Assembly: GCA_947472615.1 (NCBI GenBank)
Contig: CANJEY010000004.1
Coordinates: 1 to 33,760 of the forward strand
Direction: 5' to 3'
DNA: 33,760 bases
From: Beijerinckiaceae bacterium
Lineage (GTDB): Bacteria > Pseudomonadota > Alphaproteobacteria > Rhizobiales > Beijerinckiaceae
Shown here: positions 24,754 through 32,635 of the stretch, in pieces
Layout: every line of letters begins with the position of its first letter
Numbering within the stretch: position 1 is the stretch's first letter
Program-made: the position numbers and the translations under genes
Notes under the pieces: generated by a model
The model's input: the letters and a program-made list of their open reading frames with translations, nothing else
Database searches by the model: none
What the model was told of the DNA's origin: nothing

Positions 24754-26046
24754 ATGAACCGCTATTCCTATCAGATGTACGAAATGGCCCACCTGATGCT
24801 GACGCCGGCGCGAGCCTGGTCCGACGCCACGCGGCTATTTCTGAAGAACCCGATGAACCCGATCGCCCATACGGTCGTGGGAAAGAACATGGCAGCCGGC
24901 GCAGAAGTCTTCGAGCGCCTGACGCGCCGCTATGGCAAACCGGTATTCGGTTTTGAAACCACGACCGCCGGCGGCGTCCGGGTCGGCGTGCGCGAGCAGA
25001 TCGTCTGGCAGCGGCCCTTCTGCAGCCTGATCCACTTCCAGAAGGAAGTTCGGACCGTAGCGCGCCCGCTGCCTCGGCTGCTCATCGTGGCGCCGATGTC
25101 GGGCCATTACGCCACGCTGCTGCGTGGCACCGTCGAAGCGTTCCTGCCGAATTTCGAGGTGTACATCACCGACTGGGTCGACGCCCGCATGGTTCCGCTC
25201 GGGATCGGCCGCTTCAATCTCGACGATTATATCGACTATCTAATGTCCATATGCCGCTTTCTGAGCGCTGAAAGCGGCGGGGCGCCACTGCATACGCTGG
25301 GCGTCTGTCAGCCTTCCGTGCCGCTGATCGCCGCCTCGGCTTTGCTGGAAGGTCAGGACGATCCGGCCAGCCCGGCCTCCGTGATCCTGATGGGCGGACC
25401 GATCGATACGCGGCGCAGCCCGACTGCCGTCAACAAGGTGGCGCACGAACGCGGCGTCGACTGGTTCAGGCGCAACTGCATCGTCACCGTGCCATTCCCA
25501 TATCCGGGCGTCGGTCGCGAGGTCTATCCGGGCTTCCTGCAATTGTCGGGTTTCATGGCGATGAACCTCGATCGTCACGTCAACGCTCATCTGGAGATGT
25601 TCAACCATCTCGTGCAGGGCGACGGCGATTCGGCCGAGAAGCACCGCGACTTCTACGACGAGTACATGGCCGTGATGGACCTCACGGCCGAGTATTACTT
25701 GCAGACGGTCGAGACAGTCTTCGTGCGCCACTCGCTGCCAAAGGGCGAGATGATGCACAGGACGACTCCGATCGATCTGTCGAAGATTTGCCGCGCCGGA
25801 TTGATGACCGTCGAAGGCGAGAAGGACGACATTTCAGGCGTCGGACAAACGCAGGCCGCGCACGATCTCTGCACTGGCATCGACGATATTCGCAAGACGC
25901 ATTATCTGCAGAAGGGCGTCGGCCATTATGGCGTGTTCAACGGCTCGCGCTTCCGCTCCGAGATCGCCCCGCGCATTCACGACTTTACGCTGAACATCGA
26001 GCGTGACCGGCAGTTGGGCAGGAAGGCTTCGAAGCCGGCGCGCTGA
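24754..26046 (+). CDS. phaZ: intracellular polyhydroxyalkanoate depolymerase
   Basis: Alpha/beta-hydrolase-fold PHA depolymerase of 430 residues that mobilises polyhydroxybutyrate granules. It starts MNRYSYQMYEMAHLMLTPAR, as in the intracellular PhaZ family. Cys185 in TLGVCQPSVPLIAA occupies the nucleophile position; intracellular PhaZ proteins use cysteine rather than the serine of secreted enzymes. KGVGHYGVFNG near the C-terminus carries the catalytic histidine, and VEGEKDDISG is a likely site for the acidic residue. No signal peptide is present. AGAGG lies four bases upstream of the ATG. The next gene begins three bases after its stop. Confidence 0.94.
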   Translation: MNRYSYQMYEMAHLMLTPARAWSDATRLFLKNPMNPIAHTVVGKNMAAGAEVFERLTRRYGKPVFGFETTTAGGVRVGVREQIVWQRPFCSLIHFQKEVRTVARPLPRLLIVAPMSGHYATLLRGTVEAFLPNFEVYITDWVDARMVPLGIGRFNLDDYIDYLMSICRFLSAESGGAPLHTLGVCQPSVPLIAASALLEGQDDPASPASVILMGGPIDTRRSPTAVNKVAHERGVDWFRRNCIVTVPFPYPGVGREVYPGFLQLSGFMAMNLDRHVNAHLEMFNHLVQGDGDSAEKHRDFYDEYMAVMDLTAEYYLQTVETVFVRHSLPKGEMMHRTTPIDLSKICRAGLMTVEGEKDDISGVGQTQAAHDLCTGIDDIRKTHYLQKGVGHYGVFNGSRFRSEIAPRIHDFTLNIERDRQLGRKASKPAR

Positions 26047-26049
26047 GCC

Positions 26050-26868
26050 GTGCTGGCGCTGTCGTGGCGGCAGGATTATTCTGTGTGGATGATTCGCCCG
26101 CTTCAGCGTAACTTGCAGGACCGCGTCGGGGCCTCATTCCTCGACGTATCCCATAGTGGCGAAACCTATCGGATCGCCCTGAAACGCATGACCGGGGCGC
26201 GGCGTCTGACGTTGCGCGTACGCGCCGCGACACGAGATGTCGTTCTGACGATTCCAAAACGCAGCACGATTTCATCGGCGCGCGAATTCGCCCAGCGTCA
26301 CGCGGCGTGGATCGGCGCGCGCCTGGCGCGTCTGCCCAAGCCGATCCCGTTCGAGCCGGGCGTCAAATTGCCGTTGCGCGGGGTCGAAGTTCAGATCGAA
26401 CATCGACAGGATGCACGTGGAACCGTCTGGGTCGAGACGCTACGAACCGGATTCTTTTCGGAGTCGACGCTTCTCGTCGTGGCGGGTGAACGGCCGCATG
26501 TGACGCGGCGGGTGTTCGACTTTCTGAAGCGGGAAGCGCGCCGCGATCTGGAAGCTGCAGTGACGCGTCACTGCACGACCTTGGGCATCGTCGCCCGAAA
26601 GGTCACCGTGCGTGATACGACAAGTCGTTGGGGTTCCTGTTCGGCGACGGGTGGTCTGAACTTCTCATGGCGGCTCATCATGGCGCCGCCCTTTGTGCTG
26701 GATTATCTGGCGGCGCACGAGGTCGCGCATCTGAAGCACATGAATCATTCGCCCAAATTCTGGGCTGTCGCTCGTTCGCTATCGTCGGATACGGATCGCG
26801 CCGAAGCATGGCTGCAGGCAAACGGTTCATCGCTGCATCGATTCGGCGTTGCGCCCGACGCCGACTGA
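26050..26868 (+). CDS. YgjP-like zinc metallopeptidase (M48-type, DUF45)
   Basis: Up to 272 residues. The C-terminal half holds the family signature: TSRWGSCSATGGLNFSWRLI, then LDYLAAHEVAHLKHMNHSPK, with HEVAH at 223-227 as the zinc site and His233 in MNH as the likely third ligand. The N-terminal half (ARRLTLRVRAATRDVVLTIP) is the usual YgjP beta-rich region. No signal peptide is evident, so it is probably cytoplasmic; the physiological substrate is unknown. The start is uncertain: GTG at 26050 or ATG at 26089, neither with a good ribosome site. It follows phaZ by three bases and may be coupled to it. It converges on trmB with one base between the stops. Confidence 0.85.
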   Translation: MLALSWRQDYSVWMIRPLQRNLQDRVGASFLDVSHSGETYRIALKRMTGARRLTLRVRAATRDVVLTIPKRSTISSAREFAQRHAAWIGARLARLPKPIPFEPGVKLPLRGVEVQIEHRQDARGTVWVETLRTGFFSESTLLVVAGERPHVTRRVFDFLKREARRDLEAAVTRHCTTLGIVARKVTVRDTTSRWGSCSATGGLNFSWRLIMAPPFVLDYLAAHEVAHLKHMNHSPKFWAVARSLSSDTDRAEAWLQANGSSLHRFGVAPDAD

Positions 26869-26869
26869 T

Positions 26870-27580
26870 CTATTTTCGCTGAAACGTTAGATAAGCTGGA
26901 TTGCGATCTTCTCGCAGAGCTTTGGCCTCGTAGCGCGTGCGCGTCCAGCCGTCCCACGACTTCGTCCAGTCGTCCGAACTATTCGCCAGCCACACGAAGT
27001 CCCGCGATTTCAGCATGCGGGCCAGCGTCCACGCCGAATAATCGTCGATGTCGGTGGCGAAGCGAAACAGGGCGCCGGGCTTCAGGATGCGCGCAGCATG
27101 TTCGATGAAAGCTGGCGAAATGATTCGGCGCTTGCGCTGACGCACCTTTGGCCATGGATCGGGATAGAGAACGTAGAGCCGACCGATTGAGGCGCTCGGC
27201 AACAATGGCAGCAAATCCAGCGCATCCGCCGGGTGCAGGCGGATGTTGCCAATCCGATGCTCTTCGATGACATGCAGAATCTTGGCGACGCCGTTCTCGA
27301 AACCCTCGCAACCGATGAACCCGATCTGGGGATTCGCCTGCGCGATGGCTGTGAGATGCTCGCCGCCTCCGAAACCGATTTCGAGCCAGACGTCATGGGC
27401 GTCATAGCCGAACCAACCGCGCGGATGGGCGCCGGCCTTGAGCGGCACGGTTAGCGTCGGCAACAGTTCGCGCATCAGCAAGGCCTGATGCTGGCGCAAG
27501 GGCTTGCCTTTGCGGCGTCCGAAAAAGGCGGAGCCGGGCGCGCTAGCGCGCCCGGCTCCGGATTGTTGTTCGTCGGACAA
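26870..27580 (-). CDS. trmB: tRNA (guanine-N7-)-methyltransferase
   Basis: TrmB of 236 residues makes m7G46 in tRNA. It has the family start FFGRRKGKPLRQHQ, the SAM-binding EIGFGGGEH (67-75), ECGF-like GCEGFENGVAK, and the RNA-binding YPDPWPKVRQRKRR motif (139-152). The frame is open to 27640 inside metK, but I favour the TTG at 27580: it lies 15 bases beyond the metK stop, with CGGA just upstream, and gives MSDEQQSGAGR. No start codon lies between the palindrome (27529-27560) and the conserved GRRKG, so the palindrome must be translated as residues of this N-terminus. Confidence 0.93.
   Translation of the reverse strand: MSDEQQSGAGRASAPGSAFFGRRKGKPLRQHQALLMRELLPTLTVPLKAGAHPRGWFGYDAHDVWLEIGFGGGEHLTAIAQANPQIGFIGCEGFENGVAKILHVIEEHRIGNIRLHPADALDLLPLLPSASIGRLYVLYPDPWPKVRQRKRRIISPAFIEHAARILKPGALFRFATDIDDYSAWTLARMLKSRDFVWLANSSDDWTKSWDGWTRTRYEAKALREDRNPAYLTFQRK
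27520..27560 (-). terminator. metK terminator: 32-bp perfect palindrome within the trmB start
   Basis: Positions 27529-27560 are a perfect inverted repeat centred between 27544 and 27545. On the minus strand the left arm begins CGGAGCCGGGCGCGCT, and the palindrome is followed by CC and five T. It begins 34 bases downstream of the metK stop and has the form of a strong intrinsic terminator, yet it lies within the 5' coding part of trmB. Confidence 0.75.
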
Positions 27581-27594
27581 GAATTCCGATCCGA

Positions 27595-28782
27595 TCAGAA
27601 CTGCGCCTTGAGCTGCTCGACCAGATCGGTCTTCTCCCACGAGAACCCGCCTTCAGCGTCAGGCTCGCGGCCGAAGTGACCGAACGCGGAGGTGCGCGCA
27701 TAGATCGGCTTGTTCAGCTTGAGATGCTCGCGAATGCCGCGCGGCGACAGGCTCATGATGTTCATCAGAACCTTTTCGAGCTTGTCGATGTCCACCTTGC
27801 CGGTGTCGTGCAGGTCGGCATAGATCGACAGCGGCTGGGCGACGCCAATGGCATAGGACAGCTGGAGCGTGCAACGATCGGCGAGGCCGGCCGCGACGAC
27901 GTTCTTCGCCAGATAGCGAGCCGCATAGGCGGCCGAACGGTCGACCTTGGTCGGATCCTTGCCGGAGAATGCGCCGCCGCCGTGCGGAGCCGCGCCGCCG
28001 TAGGTGTCTACGATGATCTTGCGGCCGGTCAGGCCGCAGTCGCCATCAGGACCGCCGATGAAGAACTTGCCGGTCGGGTTGACGTGCCAGACGGTGTCCT
28101 TGGTGATCCAGTCGGCCGGCAGCGCCTTGCGGACGTAGGGTTCGACGATGTCGCGGATCTCGGCCGACGACAGGTCTTCGACGATATGCTGATGCGACAC
28201 GACGATCTGCGTCACGCCGACCGGCACGCCGTTTTCATAACGAACGGTGACCTGGCTCTTGGCGTCAGGGCCGAGGAACTTCTCGGTGCCGGCGTGGCGG
28301 GCTTCCGAGATCAAGCGCAGAATCTTGTGCGCGTAATAGATCGGGGCCGGCATCAGCTCCGGGGTCTCGCGGCAGGCATAGCCGAACATGATGCCCTGAT
28401 CGCCCGCGCCCTCGTCCTTGTTGCCGGCGGCGTCGACGCCCTGGGCAATGTCGGCCGACTGCGCATGCAGAAGGACTTCGATCTTCGCGTTCTCGTGGTG
28501 GAAGCCGTCCTGCTCGTAACCGATGTCCCGGATCGCCTTGCGGGCGGCGTGGATGATCGTGTCTTCGGTGATCTTCGGACCGCGGACTTCGCCTGCGATG
28601 ACGACGCGATTGGTGGTCGCCAGCGTCTCGCACGCGACGCGGATCTGATACGGGTCAATTCCGGCCTTCGCGCCTTCGCGGAAGAACAGATCGACGACTT
28701 CGTCAGAGATGCGGTCGCAAACCTTGTCGGGGTGTCCTTCGGAAACCGACTCGCTGGTGAAAAGATAGCTCTTGCGGGCCAC
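27595..28782 (-). CDS. metK: S-adenosylmethionine synthetase
   Basis: MetK of 395 residues makes S-adenosylmethionine from methionine and ATP. Signatures are [20 protein letters not shown] (1-20), [14 protein letters not shown], and the glycine-rich [20 protein letters not shown] set the start at the GTG at 28782: it follows GAGGGG by six bases and reproduces the family N-terminus, whereas the longer frame to 28890 adds unrelated sequence. The leader contains alternative hairpins and the ribosome site lies in a small stem-loop. A 370-codon antisense frame within the gene is a shadow. Confidence 0.97.
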   Translation of the reverse strand: MARKSYLFTSESVSEGHPDKVCDRISDEVVDLFFREGAKAGIDPYQIRVACETLATTNRVVIAGEVRGPKITEDTIIHAARKAIRDIGYEQDGFHHENAKIEVLLHAQSADIAQGVDAAGNKDEGAGDQGIMFGYACRETPELMPAPIYYAHKILRLISEARHAGTEKFLGPDAKSQVTVRYENGVPVGVTQIVVSHQHIVEDLSSAEIRDIVEPYVRKALPADWITKDTVWHVNPTGKFFIGGPDGDCGLTGRKIIVDTYGGAAPHGGGAFSGKDPTKVDRSAAYAARYLAKNVVAAGLADRCTLQLSYAIGVAQPLSIYADLHDTGKVDIDKLEKVLMNIMSLSPRGIREHLKLNKPIYARTSAFGHFGREPDAEGGFSWEKTDLVEQLKAQF

Positions 28783-28860
28783 GGATAACCCCTCTGTTAT
28801 GATCGAAAACTGGGAACGCCAAGCATTCCAGCCTGCCTCGGGCCTGAATGCAAGGCGCGA
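28783..28860 (-). promoter_or_regulatory. metK leader with alternative hairpins
   Basis: In minus-strand order: GCATTC (28851-28846) can pair with GAATGC (28828-28823), helped by an inner four-pair stem. The same bases, extended to GGAATGC (28829-28823), can instead pair with GCGTTCC (28819-28813) in a tight three-base loop (one G-U pair) followed by CAGTTTT. Further on, ATAAC (28800-28796) and GTTAT (28789-28785) enclose the ribosome site AGAGGG. I do not recognise any known SAM riboswitch consensus. Confidence 0.45.
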
Positions 28861-28924
28861 CGTTTTTGCAGAGCGCGTTCGTTTCGTCAAGCCGTTCGGG
28901 CAAATTCGTTCGGTTTATCGAACG

Positions 28925-29374
28925 CTAGGCCGACCGCTCTTCGGTCGCATCCTGATCCGTCGCCTGCGAAACTTCTGCAGGTGGCGCAAGGGAGACGACC
29001 AGTTCGACCAGACGACGGCGAACCTTCGGGTCCTTGATGCGCGCAAACGCCATGTTGAGGGAAACGCCCTCGGGACTCGCCATGAAATCCGACACGTAAG
29101 CGGGCGTATGCTCCTCGGCGAATCCCACAAGCGGATAGGGCTCGCCGGTCGGCGCTCCCTCGAAGAAGAACGAGGGTGGCGCTTTCAGGATCTTGGAAAT
29201 CTGCTGCAGGCGGCTGGCCCCGATGCGATTGGTGCCCTTTTCGTATTTCTGCACCTGCTGAAAGCTCAGTCCCAGTGCGCCAGCCAGCTTCTCCTGGCTG
29301 AGGCCCAGAAGCGTGCGACGCATCTTCACGCGGCTACCGACGTGTCGATCTATTGGGTTGGGCGACTTGGCCAC
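28925..29374 (-). CDS. XRE-family helix-turn-helix regulator (PhrR-like)
   Basis: A 149-residue protein with a Cro/C1-type HTH at about 13-68: GSRVKMRRTLLGLSQEKLAG, LSFQQVQKYEKGTNRIGASR and LQQISKILKAP. The C-terminal part is family-specific. Its location between lnt and metK matches PhrR of Sinorhizobium, a low-pH-inducible regulator beside actA (lnt). The frame opens further upstream, but GGAG followed by TTG (29377) and GTG (29374) marks the true start; MAKSPNPIDRHVGSRV is the expected N-terminus. A weak hairpin CGTTCG/CGAACG (28907-28924) follows the stop. DNA targets are unknown. Confidence 0.88.
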   Translation of the reverse strand: MAKSPNPIDRHVGSRVKMRRTLLGLSQEKLAGALGLSFQQVQKYEKGTNRIGASRLQQISKILKAPPSFFFEGAPTGEPYPLVGFAEEHTPAYVSDFMASPEGVSLNMAFARIKDPKVRRRLVELVVSLAPPAEVSQATDQDATEERSA

Positions 29375-29480
29375 CAAAACCGACTCTCCGAACTTCCTAC
29401 TCGCTCGCTGACAAATCATGGTCGGATTTGGCGGGCTTGCCGTCAACCAGAAACGCAACGGTTCCGGGCGCCGCGTCGAT

Positions 29481-31112
29481 CTACCGCCGCCGCGACCCCA
29501 GAACCTTCCCCAGACATCCTAAAATCGCCGCCAGAAGCCAGACTACGATCGGCGCGCCATTCGGGACTCTGGAAAACAGGGTCGGCTCGATCGGCTGCGG
29601 CAATTGTCCGTCCAGCACGCCCTCGACCCCCAGCCGCAAACTCGACACAACCCGGCCGTACGGGTCGATAATCGCCGAAATCCCCGTGTTGGCGACGCGG
29701 ATCATCGGCAGACCCTGCTCGATGCTTCTGAGTCGCGCCTGTGAAAAGTGCTGGTAGGGCCCGGTCGTCAATCCGAACCAGCCATCGTTCGTGACGTTCA
29801 GGAGATATTTCGGCCGCGCGCCGGTCGCGGCTGCCTCGTCGGGAAAGATCGCCTCATAGCAGATCAGCGGCAGACCCGCCGGCAGGCCGGGGATCATGAT
29901 CTGTCGAGGCCCCGACCCGGCCGTGAAGCCTCCCGGGATGTGCACGAACTGACGGAGTTTCAGTTTCTCCAGCAACCAGCCGAGCGGCAGATATTCGCCG
30001 AACGGGACGAGATGAACCTTGTCATACCCCTGCTCGGCGAGGCCATCCTTGGTGAGAACCTGCAGCGAATTGAAGTATTGCGGCGGTCCGCCCCGCACCG
30101 TCTCCGCCCGTGCGGCGCCGGTGACCAGAATCGCGCCGCTCGACAGTCGCGCGGCGAGTCGCCGAGTGGCGTCAGGATCACGGGAAAGAATGAACGGAAA
30201 TGCCGATTCCGGCCAAAACAAATGCGTGACGTCTGCGATGCCGCTTGTGGTCGGCGAGGTGGCGCGGTCGGACAGCGTTAGATAGTGCTGAAGCACGCGG
30301 TCCTTGTTATCGGCGCGAAATTTTTCATCCTGCTGCAGATTGGGCTGCATGATCCGCAGCCGGACGCCGCCGACCACACCGGCGTCGGGTCGAGAGAGAC
30401 GATATGCGCCGACCGCCGCCAGCGCCGCCAGCGCTGCGCAGGCGAGAAGCAGCGGCCTGAAGCGCAGCCGTGTCGTTTCGCCGTTAGGATCGCCATCCGT
30501 AATGGTGGCTGGCGCGGCAAAAATGGCGATCGCCAGAATGGTCAGGCCGTACAGGCCGATCCCGCTGGCGGCCTGCCCCAGAACGGCGTTCGACCCCAGC
30601 GCCATGCCAAACACGTTCCATGGAAACCCGGTGAGCAGGTTTCCCCTCAGCCATTCCGACAGGCCGAGGCCGGTTGCGAGCGCAAAGATGCGCCAGGGAC
30701 CATTCGACCAGACCATCCGGGCGATGGCGAAACCGACGGCCGGAAAGAACGCCAGAATGGCGGGTAGGCCGAGAACGCCCAGCGGCAGAGCCCATGCGAA
30801 CTGGTCCGCCTCGACCAGAAAGGCCGCCCCCAGCCACCAAAGACCCGCGACGAAATAGCCGAAGCCCAGCCACCAGCCGGCTTCGCCCGCTTCCAGCAGG
30901 CCGCGTATCCAGCCGGCGACTCTGCGATCGGTTGCAGCGCGACCGACGCATCCGTCGATCATCCAGACGGAGACTGTCATCGGCACGATCATCAGCGGGA
31001 ACAGGTCAAACGGCGCGAGCGCCAGAGCGCCGATGGCGCCGGCCAGAAATGCATATGCGCGGCGACGCCAGCCCCAGGCCAGAACAACTTCGTGCGCGAC
31101 CGCGAGCATCAT
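29481..31112 (-). CDS. lnt: apolipoprotein N-acyltransferase
   Basis: Lnt of 543 residues transfers the third acyl chain to the N-terminal cysteine of lipoproteins at the inner membrane. The N-terminal half has about six to seven membrane helices; the periplasmic nitrilase-like domain carries the triad Glu302 (LFWPESAFPF), Lys365 (YDKVHLVPFGEYLP) and Cys418 (LICYEAIFP). TNDGWFGLTTGPYQH and RVANTGISAIIDPYG are conserved, and a final hydrophobic segment (about 520-535) closes the protein. In Sinorhizobium this gene is actA, required for acid tolerance. Two ATG codons in tandem (31112, 31109) are possible starts. It lies 78 bases after corC. Confidence 0.96.
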   Translation of the reverse strand: MMLAVAHEVVLAWGWRRRAYAFLAGAIGALALAPFDLFPLMIVPMTVSVWMIDGCVGRAATDRRVAGWIRGLLEAGEAGWWLGFGYFVAGLWWLGAAFLVEADQFAWALPLGVLGLPAILAFFPAVGFAIARMVWSNGPWRIFALATGLGLSEWLRGNLLTGFPWNVFGMALGSNAVLGQAASGIGLYGLTILAIAIFAAPATITDGDPNGETTRLRFRPLLLACAALAALAAVGAYRLSRPDAGVVGGVRLRIMQPNLQQDEKFRADNKDRVLQHYLTLSDRATSPTTSGIADVTHLFWPESAFPFILSRDPDATRRLAARLSSGAILVTGAARAETVRGGPPQYFNSLQVLTKDGLAEQGYDKVHLVPFGEYLPLGWLLEKLKLRQFVHIPGGFTAGSGPRQIMIPGLPAGLPLICYEAIFPDEAAATGARPKYLLNVTNDGWFGLTTGPYQHFSQARLRSIEQGLPMIRVANTGISAIIDPYGRVVSSLRLGVEGVLDGQLPQPIEPTLFSRVPNGAPIVVWLLAAILGCLGKVLGSRRR

Positions 31113-31190
31113 GGAGCCTGCGACCTACAGGTTCGAATCAGGATTGGTTCGGTTATGCCGGGTCTTGCGCGGACGAGCCAGCGCGAATGC

Positions 31191-32147
31191 TTATCGCGCC
31201 TCGGGCGTGGCCTGCCTCAGCCGCAGACGAATGCGCTTGAGGCGGCGCGGGTCGGCGTCGAGAATCTGACACTCCACCTGTTCGTCGATGATCAGAACCT
31301 CGCCCCGCACCGGCACACGGCCGGCGCGCGCCGCGATGAGCCCGCCGATCGTCTCGATGTCCTCGCTATCGCCATCGACGTCGAAGTCATGGCCCATCGC
31401 GGCTTCCACATCGGTGAGCGCCGCGCGCGCATCTGCCACGAAAGCGCCGTCGGCGGCCGCTTCGATCGATGGCGGCGCGACGTCGTCGTGTTCGTCCTCG
31501 ATGTCGCCGACGACGACTTCGACGATGTCTTCGAGCGACACCAGCCCGTCGGTGCCGCCATATTCGTCGATCACCAGCGCCATGTGGGTGCGCGACGCCT
31601 GCATCTTCACCAGCAAATCCAGCGCCGGCATGGAGACAGGTACGAACAGAACCGGCCGGGTGATCTTGGCGGATTCGAGCGTGGCGGAAAAATCGACGCC
31701 GCCGCTTTGTTGCGGCGCGGGCGCGTCCGCTTCTTTGCGATCGGCGGCAAAACCAGCGGATTCGGCGATGTAATCGACGAAATCGCGGATGTGAACCATG
31801 CCGCGAGGGTCGTCGAGCGTCTCGCCATAGACCGGCAGACGCGAATGTTCAGCGGCGCGAAACAGGGCCAGAACATCGCCTAGCGTGCGGTTCATCGACA
31901 CGCTGATGATATCGGCACGGGGAATCATGATGTCCTTCACCCGCACCTCGTGCAGGCGAAGAACGTTCTTCAACATCGTTCGTTCGTGCGCGGAAAGCTC
32001 CGCGTCGGCCGCCGATTCCTCAAGCGCTTCCTCAAGGCCCTCGCGCACCGAAGGCTCATCGATGCCGAACAGCGCCCGGATGCGGCTGACGAGACTTGGC
32101 CGCTCGGGCTTCGTCTCAGGAAGAGTGCTGGAAGGTTCGTCGTTCAT
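31191..32147 (-). CDS. corC: CorC/TlyC-type CBS-domain protein
   Basis: A 318-residue soluble protein with paired CBS domains (about 72-130 and 165-222), beginning VKDIMIPRADIISVSM and including SRLPVYGETLDDPRGMVHIRD, then a C-terminal CorC_HlyC domain (about 235-315) ending in RRLKRIRLRLRQ. DEYGGTDGLVSLEDIVE is the family signature between the two parts. It lacks the membrane DUF21 domain, as in the short CorC form linked to magnesium/cobalt efflux. Annotation as a haemolysin would be a historical misnomer. It overlaps ybeY by ATGA (32144-32147). Confidence 0.94.
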   Translation of the reverse strand: MNDEPSSTLPETKPERPSLVSRIRALFGIDEPSVREGLEEALEESAADAELSAHERTMLKNVLRLHEVRVKDIMIPRADIISVSMNRTLGDVLALFRAAEHSRLPVYGETLDDPRGMVHIRDFVDYIAESAGFAADRKEADAPAPQQSGGVDFSATLESAKITRPVLFVPVSMPALDLLVKMQASRTHMALVIDEYGGTDGLVSLEDIVEVVVGDIEDEHDDVAPPSIEAAADGAFVADARAALTDVEAAMGHDFDVDGDSEDIETIGGLIAARAGRVPVRGEVLIIDEQVECQILDADPRRLKRIRLRLRQATPEAR

Positions 32148-32635
32148 GGCGAAATGTGCGCTGGCGAATCAGCTGAATATGGATCCGCGATACCATGCGC
32201 AGCGAGAATTTCGCGCTCCTTGTTTTCCATCACAAGCGCATCCTGCTCCTCGACATGGTCGAACCCGACGAGGTGCAGAAAGCCATGGGCGATGAGATGC
32301 GCCGTATGATCGGCGATGGATTTTCCCTCGTCCGCCGCCTCAAGCTGAACCGTTTCAAACGCGATGGCGATATCGCCCAGCATCAGGCGAAGTCCGCCCT
32401 GGGCGGTCGCCGGAAAGGACAGAACATTCGTGGGCTTGTCGATGTTGCGCCAATCATGATTGAGTTCGCGAATCCGAGCGTCATCGCAGAACATCAGGCT
32501 GACTTCCGCGCCATCAATGATGTCGACGCCACACAGGCGTGCAGACGTCTGGACAATTTCCTCCGCGATGCGCGCCCGATCGGCCAAACTTTCCCAGTCG
32601 CCGGACTCGTCGATGATGTCGAGACTGACGCTCAC
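32144..32635 (-). CDS. ybeY: endoribonuclease YbeY (16S rRNA maturation)
   Basis: YbeY of 163 residues is a zinc-dependent endoribonuclease involved in 16S rRNA 3' end maturation and ribosome quality control. The metal site is His117, His121 and His127 in HGFLHLVGFDH. NHDWRNIDKPTNVLSFP and LGDIAIAFETV are the other conserved blocks. It overlaps phoH by four bases at its start and corC by four at its end, so phoH-ybeY-corC appear translationally coupled. Confidence 0.97.
   Translation of the reverse strand: MSVSLDIIDESGDWESLADRARIAEEIVQTSARLCGVDIIDGAEVSLMFCDDARIRELNHDWRNIDKPTNVLSFPATAQGGLRLMLGDIAIAFETVQLEAADEGKSIADHTAHLIAHGFLHLVGFDHVEEQDALVMENKEREILAAHGIADPYSADSPAHISP

Noticed and set aside
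27676-28788. A 370-codon open frame on the plus strand opposite metK
   Set aside because: It is a codon-bias shadow of metK in GC-rich DNA: it has no family resemblance, no ribosome site, and metK is unmistakable.
31125-31160. A T-loop-like GGTTCGAATC between corC and lnt suggesting a tRNA
   Set aside because: No acceptor, D-arm or anticodon stem can be built around it, and the flanking bases do not form a proper T-stem.
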